A DNA stretch of 64,000 nucleotides from Erythroxylum novogranatense (taxonomy: Eukaryota; Streptophyta; Magnoliopsida; Malpighiales; Erythroxylaceae), in the NCBI GenBank assembly GCA_029891385.1, contig CM057235.1, positions 17,164,001-17,228,000 of the forward strand, given 5' to 3'. Of this stretch, positions 48,626 through 60,290 are shown piece after piece. Within the stretch, counting starts at the first letter, position 1, and each line of letters begins with the position of its first letter. Position numbers and translations under genes: made by a program. The notes below the pieces were generated by a model, which saw only the letters and a list, made by a program, of their open reading frames with translations, was not told where the DNA came from and did no database searches.

Positions 48626-49855
48626 TAATTTGTAGCACCCCCTCATCATAGGGTACACACTAGGGCACCCGGAGGTCATTCCGGTACATATCCTATGATA
48701 AGGGCGAGCTACGTTCAATCACTACATTCACTTCCAATGGCATGGTATCACAATTTACTTAAAAAGCATCATAAGAAAATCACAATATTTTAAAACCTGA
48801 TTTTTTCCTCATCTCACTTCACAAAAATCGAAAGTCTACATTGAGTCTTTCAACCTTTACTACATGTACATGAACAATCAATTCATATCACAACTATTTC
48901 GCAAATTGGCATTTCACATGAGTAACACATTTTCACTTAAGCATAAACAATTCTGCATTTCAATCAATCAAACATACTTAACAAGATGTATATGAAATGC
49001 TTATGAGACACTTTTCCAATTATTACGCTGTTGTGACCGAGTGCCTGAACTGTCCCATATAGGGCTCATTAAACGTTGAGCCTAAGGCTATGAATCACTT
49101 GTGAGCTCGAGGCTCAGTTTCACTCGTTGAGCTTTAAGCTCTAATCGGTGGCTACTCTGATCACAACGGCCATTATCTGCTTATGCATTCATGTATGTAA
49201 TGCGTGTACCATAATCAACCATTTTATATGCACATAGGTCTTCACATTCACATACAATCAATACTTCAATATCTCAATCTACCTTACACAAGCATCGAAC
49301 CTTCTGTCCGGAATCCACAATCAAATACATTCATTCATCATTCAAATCATGAATTAGGCAAACAAGTAATTAAGTGAGACCATCTAGGTTACTCACAGAT
49401 TGCTCCCGAAGCTAATGCCTGGAAGATTTGGCAACGTCCGGAAGTGGATGTTCCAGTTGTTCCTCTATAACAAATAGCATACACGATATCACAATTTGCA
49501 CCATTAAAAGTATTCAATAATGCACATGTATGAAATGAATTATGTACAATCCATGTTCATGATAATCTCGAGCATCGCTTCATAAATTCCTCATAACACT
49601 ATCCCCATGCCAAAACTCATCTAAGTTTAACTAACACTTAGGTTTATGCCTTACTAGAACCGTTGAAATCACAATTCATTACTCATCAGCTTACTTTCAG
49701 ACTTTTCAAAACACCCTTTTGGGTCTACTGTTCACATACAATCAGGAAGTCAAACTAAGATGATTTGTGTTAAGTCCAAATGAATTTACTTAGATATGAT
49801 TTTGATGTATAACAAAAGAGCAAAATAAAAGAAAAACCAAAAGAAAAGAAATACA

Positions 49856-50180
49856 GACGAAGTCAAACAAAAGCAGACGAAGTCATACAGACGAAGTCAG
49901 ACAGATGAAGGAACACAGACGAATAGACAAATAGAGAAACAGACGCAGAGACGAAGCAGACACAGACATAGACGTAGATGAAAATAGTAATATAGACACA
50001 GACGTAGACGTAGACGCAAATAATAAAGCAGTCGCAGATGCAAATAATAAAAGCAGACGCAGATGAAAATAGTAATACAGACACAGACGCAGACGCAGAT
50101 GCAAATAATAAAAGCAGACGCAGAGCGGAAGCGCATTTATAAAATATGCATAAAGAAAAACAGATGCAGATTTCAAAGAG
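49856..50180. repeat. CAGACG-type minisatellite in the copia LTR
   Basis: Irregular tandem array of cagacgaagt, cagacgcagatg and gcaaataataaaagcagacg words. The 3' LTR counterpart (58485-58800) has a different copy number and some scrambled units. Open frames on the minus strand here are low-complexity artefacts. Confidence 0.85.
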
Positions 50181-50281
50181 AAGACGAAGGAGTCAGTTCG
50201 AGTTAGTTACAGAACTCAACTGAATAACCGTTTCTTTAAAGATTCAAGAAACAAGAATCAAGAAGCGATTCTGAGAAAGGT

Positions 50282-50289
50282 TATAAATA
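50282..50289 (+). promoter_or_regulatory. TATA box of the copia 5' LTR
   Basis: TATAAATA, also present at 58908-58915 in the 3' LTR, about 515 bp into the LTR and upstream of a leader. Canonical sequence and conserved in both LTRs. Confidence 0.65.
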
Positions 50290-50851
50290 CAAGTCGAAGT
50301 CGAAGATTGCAAAGTTAGAAGAAAAATCAGCAAAAGTTAGACAAGTTAGAAAAAGTTAGACAACGTGATCGTAAAAGCATTCTATTTAGCTGAGAGCTAT
50401 TTTACTGTAACAAGTCACAAACACTTTTTTCTGAGAGAAAGTAGTGCAGATAGCCTGCAGAGGCTAAGTGTGAAGGAATACTGATTGTAGAGACCTGAAG
50501 AGGCTCGAAAAGAATACTTGTACCGTTGAAAGAGATAGTGGAAATCTCAGAAGAAACTCTGAGGACTGGACGTAGCCCACGGTTTGGGGTGAACCAGGAT
50601 AAAACACTGTGTCAACCACTCTCACTCTCTATCTCTATTTTAGATTCAAGTTTTATCAGTACTTAATCAGTAATCAAAGTTATCAAAAGTTTTGATTAAT
50701 TAGAACTTATCGGAAGTTCTGTATAGAACTTTATTTTTAACAAACAGTTTTGAAAGAAGTTTCAAAAAAGGGAATACACAATTCAACCCCCCCTTCTCGT
50801 GCATTCTATATCGTTTTATAAGTATTGTATTAACGTGTGATTCACTTCAAT

Positions 50852-50863
50852 TGGTATCAGAGT
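50852..50863 (+). other. Primer binding site of the SIRE-type element
   Basis: TGGTATCAGAGT, 2 bases after the 5' LTR. Initiator-tRNA-Met type with one mismatch at the last base. The gag ATG follows at 50907. Confidence 0.85.
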
Positions 50864-50906
50864 CTGGTATCCAAGGATCACTTTAGCAAAGTGTGGATCA
50901 AAGATA

Positions 50907-52607
50907 ATGGCGGAATCACATGTGTACATCGCAGAAGGAGCCTCAGTCACTAGACCTCCAGCATTCAACGGAGAAGTCTATCATTACTGGAAAGATAGGA
51001 TGTGGCTATTCATAGAATCTACTCATGTCAACCTTTGGGACGTAATAGAGAACGGACCTTATACACCAGTAGAAGAAGATGGAAATTCCATTCCACGAGT
51101 CAGATGGACAGCTGACCAGAAGGCAAGAATACAACTGAACTCAAAAGCGAAGTTCTTCTTGATGTGTGCCCTAAGTAGGAGCGAGTATGACAAAGTCCAC
51201 GGATGCGATACTACGAAGGAGATGTGGGACACATTGTCCATTGCTCACGAAGGCACTAGCCAAGTTAAAGAATCCAAGATAAGTATTCTTGTGCACCAGT
51301 ATGAACTTTTCAGGATGAAAGATGAAGAATCTATTGATCAGATGTTTGGAAGATTTCAAACAATTGTCAATGGATTGAAAGCTCTTGGAAGAACATACAT
51401 CAATCAAGACCATGTTAAAAAGATTTTAAGAAGTCTTCCAAAGAGGTGGAGACCTAAAGTTACTGCGGTGCAAGAAGCGAAAGACTTGAGCGTGTTAAAG
51501 CTTGACGAGTTGCTTGGATCCTTGAAGATTCATGAAGTTGAATTCGATGCTGAAGACAAGCCCAAACGGAACAAGTCGATAGCGCTGAAGGTCGGACATA
51601 AGAATCACAAGACTCAAAGACGGAGGAAGTCATCAAAAGCGTTAAAGATTGAAGAGTCAAAGGATGACAACTCCAGCCAATCAGAACCAGAGTCAAGTGA
51701 TGAAGACGACGAGTTATCTTTCATCTCTAGAAAGATAAGACGCATGTGGAAGAAGAAGTCCAGAGCAAACCAGACTTTCAAAAAGAATGTCAAAGATGAA
51801 GCCAAACCAGAGAAGTCATCTATCATTTGCTATGAATACAATCAGCCTGGACACTACAAGTCCGAATGTCCGACTCTAAAGAAGAAACCAAAGAGGAGTA
51901 GAGAAGGCAAGAAAAGCATGATGATAACATGGGAGGACCTAGATTCATCAGAATCAGATACAGGTTCCGAATCGTCTGAACATGCAAATATCTGCCTGAT
52001 GGCCGAAGAAGATAGTGATGAGGAGGTAAATTCTGACTACGATAATCTGCATGATGCCTACTCAGAATTATTAGAAGATTCTCATGCTATTCTGAAACAG
52101 TACAAACTGTTAAAGAAAAAGTATGCAGAAAATATTAGACATACTGAAGAAATAGAGAGAGAAAATATTTGTCTGAAAAAGCAATTAGAAGAAAAGAATA
52201 AAGTTGTAGACAGATCAAAAGAGATCAATCAGCTTAAACTTAGAATCAAAAATATGTCAGCTGATTTAGCTACTTTCACAGAGAGCACTAAGAAAATGAA
52301 TGAGATGCTTGGTAAATGTAAACATCCGAGTGATAAAACCGGATTAGGGTTTACAGCAAACAAGATTCAGTCTCATAATAAACCTTTCTTTCAAAAGAGA
52401 AACACTAAAAGATCTCGTTTTAATCAACGTTCTAGTTACATGCATAAAAGAAATCATCATAACCAAATTTGGGTACCAAAAAATAAAATAGTTTCTCCTG
52501 CAGATATCCTTCCTTGGAAGATACGACAAGCACCATTGGTATTTAGACAGTGGATACTCGCGACATATGACGGGAAAAAGGTCTATGTTCCTAGACCTTC
52601 AGTATAA
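50907..52607 (+). pseudogene. gag: Gag of the SIRE-type element (frameshifted at the Gag-PR junction)
   Basis: Open for 566 codons from ATG 50907. N-terminal FNGEVYHYWKDRMWLFIEST and W(D)VIENG, then UBN2-type AKFFLMCALSRSEYDKV, TTKEMWDTL, YELFRMKDEESIDQMFGRFQ and LPKRWRPKVTAVQEAK. A Ser/Glu-rich stretch follows. The zinc knuckle reads CYEYNQPGHYKSEC, with the second Cys changed to Tyr. Then comes an acidic and coiled-coil-like region (about residues 360-470). An extra T at about 52536 shifts the frame where Gag should continue into the protease (WYLDSG), so codons after about residue 543 are out of frame. Confidence 0.9.
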
Positions 52608-53793
52608 GAAGGGAGTATCGGTAACTTTCGGAGACAACCAGCAGGGCAAGATCATTGGAATCGGTAAAATAGGTAAAGATTCCTTTGTATGCATAAATAA
52701 TGTACTACTTGTTGAAGGTCTGAAGCATAACTTGATTAGTGTCATTCAGTTGTGTGATTCTGGTTTCACTGTCACATTCAATCAAAATATTTGCGAAGTC
52801 AGAAACAAAGATGGGTCTATACTTTTCTCTGCCAAGAGAAGAAACAATCTTTACCAAATTGATTTAGAAGATTTTCAAACCCAAAATATTTCATGTTTTC
52901 TATCTTCCGAAGAAAAAAGACTAATCTGGCATAAAAAGCTAGGTCATGTCTCTTTTAAACATATTTCAAAGTTGGCAAAACATGATTTGGTAAGAGGATT
53001 ACCAAAAATAAGTTTTGACAAAGAGATTTTCTGTGAAAATTGTTTGAAAGGAAAACAAGTTAAAAATTCTTTTTCTTCTACAAATTTTGTAACATCATCT
53101 AGACCTTTAAAATTATTACATATGGATTTGTTTGGTCCAACAAGGACAATAAGTCTTGGCGGAAAGAAATATGGGCTTGTTATTGTTGATGACTTTACTT
53201 GATTTTGTTGGATATTGTTTTTATCACACAAAGATGAATCCTTTAAGTGCTTTAGAACCTTATCCAGAAAGTTACATAATGAAAAAGGAATGTCTATAGC
53301 CAGTATCAGGAGTGACCATGGTGGAGAGTTTGAGAATGAGAAGTTTAGGATATTCTGTGAAGAGAATGAAATTTTCCACAATTTCTCTGCTCCCAGGACT
53401 CCACAACAGAATGGAGTTGTTGAAAGGAAGAACAGGACAATTCAAGAGATGGCAAGGACCATACTGTGTGAGATGAATCTTCCTAAATATTTCTGGGCAG
53501 AAGCAGTGAATACAGCTTGCTACATACAGAATAGAATTCTGTAGCGACCCATGTTGAAGAAGACTCCTTACGAGTTATGGAATGGAAGAAGACCAAATAT
53601 ATCTTACTTTCATCCATTCGGGTACAAGTGCTCTATTCTGAATACAAAGGAGTTGTTGGATAAATTCGACTCAAAGACTTATCCAGGAATCTTTCTAGGC
53701 TACTCATCATCGTCTAAGGCATTTCGGGTGTACAACCTTACTTCAAAGACAGTTGAGGAGATCATCCATGTCAAGTTTGATGATAGTTCCTAA
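52537..53793 (+). pseudogene. pol: Protease and integrase of the SIRE-type element (broken)
   Basis: In the frame one base off gag: YLDSGYSRHMTG (Asp-Ser-Gly active site at 52546-52554), GAG_pre-integrase WHKKLGHVSFKHI and CENCLKGKQVKNSF, then an integrase core with LLHMDLFGPTRT, YGLVIVDDFT, SIRSDHGGEFENEKF and TPQQNGVVERKNRT, so all three catalytic acids are present. Stops: TGA 53200-53202 (Arg expected), TAG 53542-53544, TAA 53791-53793. Otherwise continuous. Confidence 0.92.
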
Positions 53794-55575
53794 CCCCATA
53801 AGGAAGATGACATGGAAACTGAAGGTCCTTCAAAAAGCTTAGATGATAGTACAGAAACTCCATCATCAGGAACTCATGTAGAAAAAGTTGAAGATATTCC
53901 AGAAACTATCGGACTGAAAAGAGACTGGAAATATAAAAGTTCTCATCCAGAAGAGTTGATTATCGGAGAGACCTCAGAAGGAGTTAGAACAAGGTCCAGA
54001 TTCAGAAGAGAAGCTAATGTGGCTTTTATCTCTGAAATAGAACCTAAGATGGTTGAGGAAGCTCTTCAAGACGAAGCTTGGGTGTTAGCCATGCAAGAGG
54101 AGCCGAATCAATTCACTAGAAATAATGTCTGGTCCTTAGTTCAGAAACCTCCTAAGAAATCCATCATAGGAACCAGATGGGTCTTTAAGAATAAGTTAGA
54201 CAAATCAGGAAGAGTGAGTCGAAATAAGGCTAGATTAGTAGCACAAGGCTATAATCAGCAAGAAGGAATAGACTATAATTGGACGTATGCTCCAGTAGCA
54301 AGACTTTAAGCCATCAGGATATTGCTAACATATGCAGTTTGTCATGATATAAAGTTATTTCAGATGGATGTAAAGAGTGCATTTCTGAATGGCTTTATAG
54401 ACGAAGAGGTGTATGTTAAGCAACCACCTGGTTTCGAGGATGTTAAGAATCCAGACCATGTCTATAAACTTCATAAAGCCTTATACGGCCTGAAGCAAGC
54501 TCCTAGAGCTTGGTATGATCATCTGTGTACTTTTCTTATAGAAAATGGTTTCAGTAGAGGTCAAGTTGATAAGATACTCTTTAGGAAGAATTTTCAGAAT
54601 GATTTCATTTTAGTTCAGATTTACGTTGATGATATTATTTTTGGTGCTTCTTCAAACAAGCTATGCATGAAGTTTGAGAGTCTAATGAAGAAAGAGTTTG
54701 AAATGAGTATGATGGGTGAATTAAAGTTCTTTCTTGGGTTGCAAGTTAAGCAAACCGAAGAGAAAATTTTCATTCATCAACTAAAGTATGTGAAAGAATT
54801 GTTGCTCAAATTTGATATGCAAAATGTGAAGCCTATGACTACTCCGATGCATCCTTCAAACCTTTTGTCGAAAGATGAACTTGGTAAGAAGGTGGATCAA
54901 ACCTCATATAGAGGATGATCGGTTCTTTCAGATCTTCATGCAAGTAGACCTGATATCTTGTTCAGTGTATGCTTGTGTGCAAGATTTCAGGCCGATCCTA
55001 GAGAGTCTCATTTTATTACTGTTAAAAGAATTATGAGATATCTCACAGGTACTACTGATCTTTGCTTAATGTTTGAGAAAGGTAAAGATTTCAGGTTAAT
55101 CAGATATTGCGATGCGGACTATGCCGGAGATAGAATCTAAAGAAAGAGCACAAGTGGAGGATGTCACTTTCTTAACGCAAACTTAGTTTCCTGGTCAAGC
55201 AAGAGACAAAGCTCAATTGCTCTATCAACTGCCGAAGCAGAGTATATGGTTGCCGCAAGTTGCTGTTCGCAGACGTTATGGATCAAATATCAACTTGAAG
55301 ACTATTCAGTTCGAGAAGAGGAGATTCCAATCTACTGTGACAACACAAGTGCAATCAATCTGTCAAAGAATCCGATTCAGCATTCTAGAGTGAAGCATAT
55401 TAAAGTTAGACATCATTTTCTGAGAGACTATGTTCAGAAGAAGATGGTCAAGCTACAGTTCGTTGAAACAGAGTATCAGTGGGCAGACATCTTCACTAAA
55501 CCATTGAGTGAAGAACGGTTCCAGAAGATCAGACGCAACCTTAAAATGGTTATGTTAAGTGAACAGTCAGGCTAA
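53794..55575 (+). pseudogene. pol: Reverse transcriptase and RNase H of the SIRE-type element (broken)
   Basis: RT with ALQDEAWVLAMQEE, GTRWVFKNKLDKSG, KARLVAQGYNQQEGIDY, QMDVKSAFLNGFIDEEVYVK, LYGLKQAPRAWYD and VQIYVDDIIFGAS (the YVDD box is intact). RNase H has YCDADYAGD, STAEAEYM and YCDNTSAINLSKNP, ending TKPLSEERF. Stops: TAA 54307-54309 (Glu expected in VARLEAIR), TGA 54916-54918 within a local frame disturbance (SYRG), TAA 55138-55140. Final stop at 55573-55575. Confidence 0.92.
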
Positions 55576-55837
55576 AGGGACGTCAAAAACTAACGACGTC
55601 AGGAACAGTGAGTTACAGCTGGTAAGTTCTCTGACAAGAAAGTTTTGGAGGGAAACATTTCACGATCTTTAGAATCCCTATGATTCTAGAATACGCGTGA
55701 TAAGACTCTTCAAGTTGCCTGAAGCTAATATCATTGCAGTTACTCTCATCTCCAGACGATTCATCTTGCTTTCAAAACTCTCTTAATCATCCTACCTGCA
55801 GCGAAAACCTAACCGAGAGGCAGCTTTAGCTCAAACA

Positions 55838-58144
55838 ATGGAAGCAGCTATGATATTCGGAAGACATGTGGATTTCGAGTCATTGAGAAATGATGGCATG
55901 GATGTAGAACCAGAGATTGTAAGAGCTGGTTGGAGGAATTTCTTCCAGGTACGAGAACCAGTATACACAAATGAGGTGTATGAGTTTTGGAAGAATGCTC
56001 AGCTTGTAGACAACACTGTGGTATCTTCAGTAGATGGCATATCTGTTGTTGTGACTAAGGAGCTGATTAAGAAGGTGACTGATTGTCCATCGGTTGGTGA
56101 GACTTTGTCTACCAAGGTTGGTTGGATGTCCCAGGTTCGCATGAGAGAAGAAGATGTCAGAAGACAACTATATGGAGCCAATGACTCATCTGAGAGGAAG
56201 ACCTCTAGTTTGATTCCGAAGGCTAGGGTTCTTCACGCCATTCTGTTTAATTGCATACTACCCAGAGCAGGTTCCAGACATTTGGTGACAACTTTGGATG
56301 AACAATGCTTATTCTACCTGCTAAATCGCAACCCTGTCGATTTACCCTTCTTAATCTTTCACTACATGATTAAGGGGATGAAGGATACAACTAGCTATCC
56401 TTACGGTATGCTTCTCACAAGGATTTTTAAGGAATCCAGAATCCTTCTCCACAGAGGAAATAGAAGGATTGTACCAGTGAAGAGTAAGATTGATTCAATC
56501 ACAATACGGCGAATGGGTCTGAGGACCGTAGTTAAACAAGAAGCTGACTCTTCAAGGAGAACAAGAACTGAGGGGGAGCATGTTTCGAAGAAGACTCCCG
56601 CTTCAAGTTCTCCAACTCAAGTGAGAATAAGATCGCCTACAGAAGAAATAAGAAGACTGACAGGAAGACCGCTGATGAAACGGACGAGCCCTCAAATCGA
56701 AGTAAGTCTACCTCGAAGGACAGAAGAAGGTGCGCCAAAAAGACAAGGAGAAAGTCTTTTAAGTGAAATTACGAAGAAGGCAAAGAGATCACCGAGGATT
56801 CGGACTCTAAGGAAACAAGAAGAAAAGATTGCCAGAGAACAGAGTCAGGTAAAAACTCCTCAATCTCGTGCACGTAAAGCAACAAGGTCGTTAGTTTCTA
56901 TTCTGGAAGAGGATACAGCCAGAAAAGACAAAGAAATTGAGAAGAAAAGAAAATCAAAATCTGAGAGAGAAAAATCTCAAGTAAAGAAATCATCAAGATT
57001 GACTAAAGCAGAAGATAAGACTAAGAAGATTAGTCGGAAGAAGACCGTCTCAACTGCTAATGAGGTTAGTCAAAAGAAAGAAACCTCGATGTTTTTCAAA
57101 AGAAAAGAAAAGAAACCGAAAGCAGAGCGAGATCGAAATCCCATTGCTTAACAGGAGGAACCAGTGGAGGAAAGCCTGGTTCAGGATAATCCTATTGAAG
57201 CACAACTAGAGGCCACAGCAGAATCAGACTCGGAAAATGATAAACCTTGTCTGATGGTATACAACTATCATAAGTTTTTGAGAAAACAAAAGCTGAAGAT
57301 CAAAATAGTTCATTATGATACCAGGACAACTGCTATCGCCATCGGTAGTCCACCAATGAAGAAGACAGTAGTTCTTGTACAATCTATGTCAATAAATAGT
57401 GACACGTGGGACTTACTGAAAAAAGATGAAAAGATGTTCTACTATGCTTTGAGGGATGCTGCTACGAAGCCATACCTTACAAAAATTCCCTGTAACTCGT
57501 GTACTATTTTTCCGATATCAGAAAAGACGAAAATAAAGATTGTACCGGATATCCAGCCAAGATATCCTTTGGATTTGACTAAGGGGAAGTCAAAGTTATT
57601 TCCTGAGGAAGAATTTCGTGATGATCTGTCCGCAGATCAAATGGAAGAAGAAGTGCGTAGAATTGATGATGCATGCGCTTCGAATGAGAATGAAGATGGA
57701 GCTAGTTGCAGCCATACTGACAAGCAGGAAGACTGTCCAGTGGGAGGAAGAATAATAACAGGGACGTTTATTGAGTTCCTTATTCAGACAGTTTTGCATA
57801 TCAGGCCTTTATCTAGTACACTGTCTATTAATGCTGAAGGCATACCCCTGCAAGGAAGACAGTTATTGATGTTGCCTACTCCGTTTGACTTAGATCTTCC
57901 TGAAGCTGATACATTTATTCGTCCACCGACTATTGAGATCAATGATGAATAAATTCCTACCTCTGATGCTTATTCTACGATAATTCCGTTCATTGCTCCC
58001 TCAGCAGATATCAACCAATCCTCCTCTCAGAATGATTCACAAGAAGCACTCAGCAGATTACATGGTGAAGTCAATGAGATCAAGGAGACGATGAATGACC
58101 TGAAGAAGATGATGACAGAACTGCTGAAGAGCCATCATCGATAA
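55838..58144 (+). pseudogene. Extra (env-like position) ORF of the SIRE-type element, 769 codons with two stops
   Basis: One reading frame from ATG 55838 to TAA 58142-58144, interrupted only by TAA at 57149-57151 and TAA at 57950-57952. Residues 1-200 are globular (GRHVDFESLRNDGMD, WKNAQLVDN, LIPKARVLHAILFNCILPRA, FLIFHYMIKGMKDTTSYPYG) and resemble the plant-transposon-protein domain found in extra ORFs of plant retroelements. Residues 230-437 are very basic (many KK/RK/SR). The rest is acidic, with a C-terminal coiled coil (LHGEVNEIKETMNDLKKMM). I see no signal peptide or convincing membrane segment, so 'envelope' describes position only. Function unknown. Confidence 0.8.
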
Positions 58145-58375
58145 TCATTTTTGCTTATAACAAATAGGGGGAGAAGAACAGAAAAGAAGAGAATAAACAA
58201 GAAGAGAAGAGAATGAGCAGAAGAGAAGAGGATGTTTAGAATGTTCAGTATAGAAGGTGTGACTGAAGCAGACGAAGAAAGGAAGAAGTCAAAGAAGAAG
58301 TTCTGCATATAAGTTTTGTTTTTTGTTGTTCTTTTCAAAACATTGCATATAATTTGTATATAATTTGTTATCATC

Positions 58376-58389
58376 AAAAAGGGGGAGAT
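58376..58389 (+). other. Polypurine tract of the SIRE-type element
   Basis: AAAAAGGGGGAGAT directly before 3' LTR start TGTTAAG. Confidence 0.9.
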
Positions 58390-59475
58390 TGTTAAGTCCA
58401 AATGACTTTACTTAGATATGATTTTGACGTATAACAAAAGAGCAAAATAAAAGAAAAACCAAAAGAAAAGAAATACAGACGAAGTCAAACAAAAGCAGAC
58501 GAAGTCATACAGACGAAGTCAGACAGACGAAGGAACACAGACGAACAAAAAAACAGAGAAACAGACGCAGAGACGAAGCAGACACAGACGCAAATGCAGA
58601 TGAAAATAGTAATACAGACACAGACGTAGACGCATATGCAAATAATAAAGCAGACGCAGATGCAAATAATAAAAGCGAGCATTTGATGAAAATAGTAATA
58701 CTGATACGCAGCGCATACGTATGCAAATAATAAAAGGGGCGTGAGACGAAGCACTACGATTTATAAAATACAGACGAAGAAAAAAAGATCACGGATTTTA
58801 AAGAGAAGACGAAGGAGTCAGTTCGAGTTAGTTACATAAATCAACTGAATAACCGTTTCTTTAAAGATTCAAGAAACAAGAATCAAGAAGCAGTTACAGA
58901 TGAAGGCTATAAATACAAGTCGAAGTCGAAGATTGCAAAGTTAGAAGAAAAATCAGCAAAAGTTAGACAAGTTAGAAAAAGTTAGACAACGTGATCGTAA
59001 AAGCATTCTATTTAGCTGAGAGCTATTTTACTGTAACAAGTCACAAACACTTTTTTCTGAGAGAAAGTAGTGCAGATAGCCTGCAGAGGCTAAGTGTGAA
59101 AGAATACTGATTGTAGAGACCTGAAGAGGCTCGAAAAGAATACTTGTAACGTTGAAAGAGATAGTGGAAATCTCAGAAGAAACTCTAAGGACTGGACGTA
59201 GCCCACGGTTTGGGATGAACCAGGATAAAACACTGTGTCAACCACTCTCACTCTCTATCTCTATTTTAGATTCAAGTTTTATCAGTACTTAATCAGTAAT
59301 CAAAGTTTTCAAAAGTTTTGATTAATTAGAACTTATCGGAAGTTCTGTATAGAACTTTATTTTTAACAAACATTTTTGAAAGAAGTTTCAAAAAGGCGAA
59401 TACACAATTCAACCCCCCCTTCTCGTGCATTCTATATCGTTTTATAAGTATTGTATTAACGTGTGATTCACTTCA
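58390..59475 (+). mobile_element. 3' LTR of the SIRE-type element (1086 bp)
   Basis: TGTTAAGTCC to ...TTCACTTCA, then ATTTG target duplication. The CAGACG array (58485-58800) is partly scrambled relative to the 5' LTR; the rest is nearly identical. Confidence 0.92.
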
Positions 59476-59993
59476 ATTTGGTCATACTCTCTTCTATAAA
59501 AGTGTTCATCTATGTCTTATGTTTCCATTGACACCAAAATCACTCAATTTGGTTCAGTAATAAGGAAGATATACCTCAAACATTTTCGGACTGCTCTTAA
59601 TCAAAAACAGTTTACTATATACAACTTCCATCTAGAAATTCAACACCTTGGAAACTTAATCAAGATTACGCTTCTTAATAAGATCTGTAGCTCTATTTCC
59701 CTAGTTTACTCCAAATCAAAAATCAGCTCAATCGGAATCCCACAGATCAAAATATCATTAAAATACTGAAATATGTTTAGTGGAATAACAACAGTTCATA
59801 TTGCTTAAGAGCACACTCACTGCACCCGCCCCACTCTTTTCACTCAATCTTTCTCGATTCATTTCAGATAGATATGATTCTTGGTGAAGATGTAGATCAA
59901 TGGCTTACGAATCCAATGGTTCAAGAATCAAGTCATTTGGATGTCTAGAGAAGAAGTTATGACCAAAAGACTCCAACCTGTTTTTCTCCTCAA

Positions 59994-60290
59994 TCGTCTT
60001 ACTTTTGTATCATCTTGTTTCCATCGTCTTACCTCCATCGTCTTACTTTCATCGTCTTACTTCTATCATCTAAATTTCATTGTCTTACTTCTATCATCTT
60101 ACTTCCATCGTCTTACTTCCATCATCTTACTTGTATTACTTCCATCGTCTTACTTCTATCGTCTTACTTCCATCGTCGTACTTTTACGTCTTACTTTTGC
60201 GTCTTACTTTTGCGTCTTACTTCTGCGTCTTACTTTTGTGTCTTACTTCTGCATCTCACTTTTGCGTCTCACTTTTTCATCTCACTTTTG
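59994..60290. repeat. Minisatellite of 13-15-bp units (CGTCTTACTT)
   Basis: About 20 tandem units. The first part is of type atcgtcttacttcc; the second part (60185-60290) is of type tgcgtcttacttt. Located in the solo LTR, where related LTRs carry GC-rich or 185-bp repeat sequence. Confidence 0.9.

Larger units (their letters stand above)
49768..50849 (+). mobile_element. 5' LTR of the SIRE-type element (1082 bp)
   Basis: TGTTAAGTCC to ...TTCACTTCA. Contains a GACGCA/CAGACG low-complexity array (49856-50180), TATAAATA at 50282-50289, and a leader rich in gttagaaaaagttagac repeats. Confidence 0.92.
49768..59475 (+). mobile_element. SIRE-type Ty1/copia element, full length (9708 bp)
   Basis: 5' LTR 49768-50849, PBS 50852-50863, gag, pol (PR-INT-RT-RNase H order), an extra long ORF, PPT 58376-58389, 3' LTR 58390-59475, and target duplication ATTTG (49763-49767 and 59476-59480). 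The gag style (UBN2 type), the size and the extra ORF after pol match the SIRE/Maximus lineage. Outside the low-complexity arrays the LTRs differ at about 4 sites per 300 bp, so the insertion is recent. Pol is nevertheless interrupted by stops. Confidence 0.92.

Noticed and set aside
49863..50176. Overlapping minus-strand open frames in the copia LTR (and again at 58485-58754)
   Set aside because: They arise from the CAGACG minisatellite read in three frames; low-complexity C/F/Y/V-rich peptides with no domain.
59994..60290. Possible CRISPR-like array
   Set aside because: Contiguous short tandem repeat without unique spacers, in a plant nuclear context.
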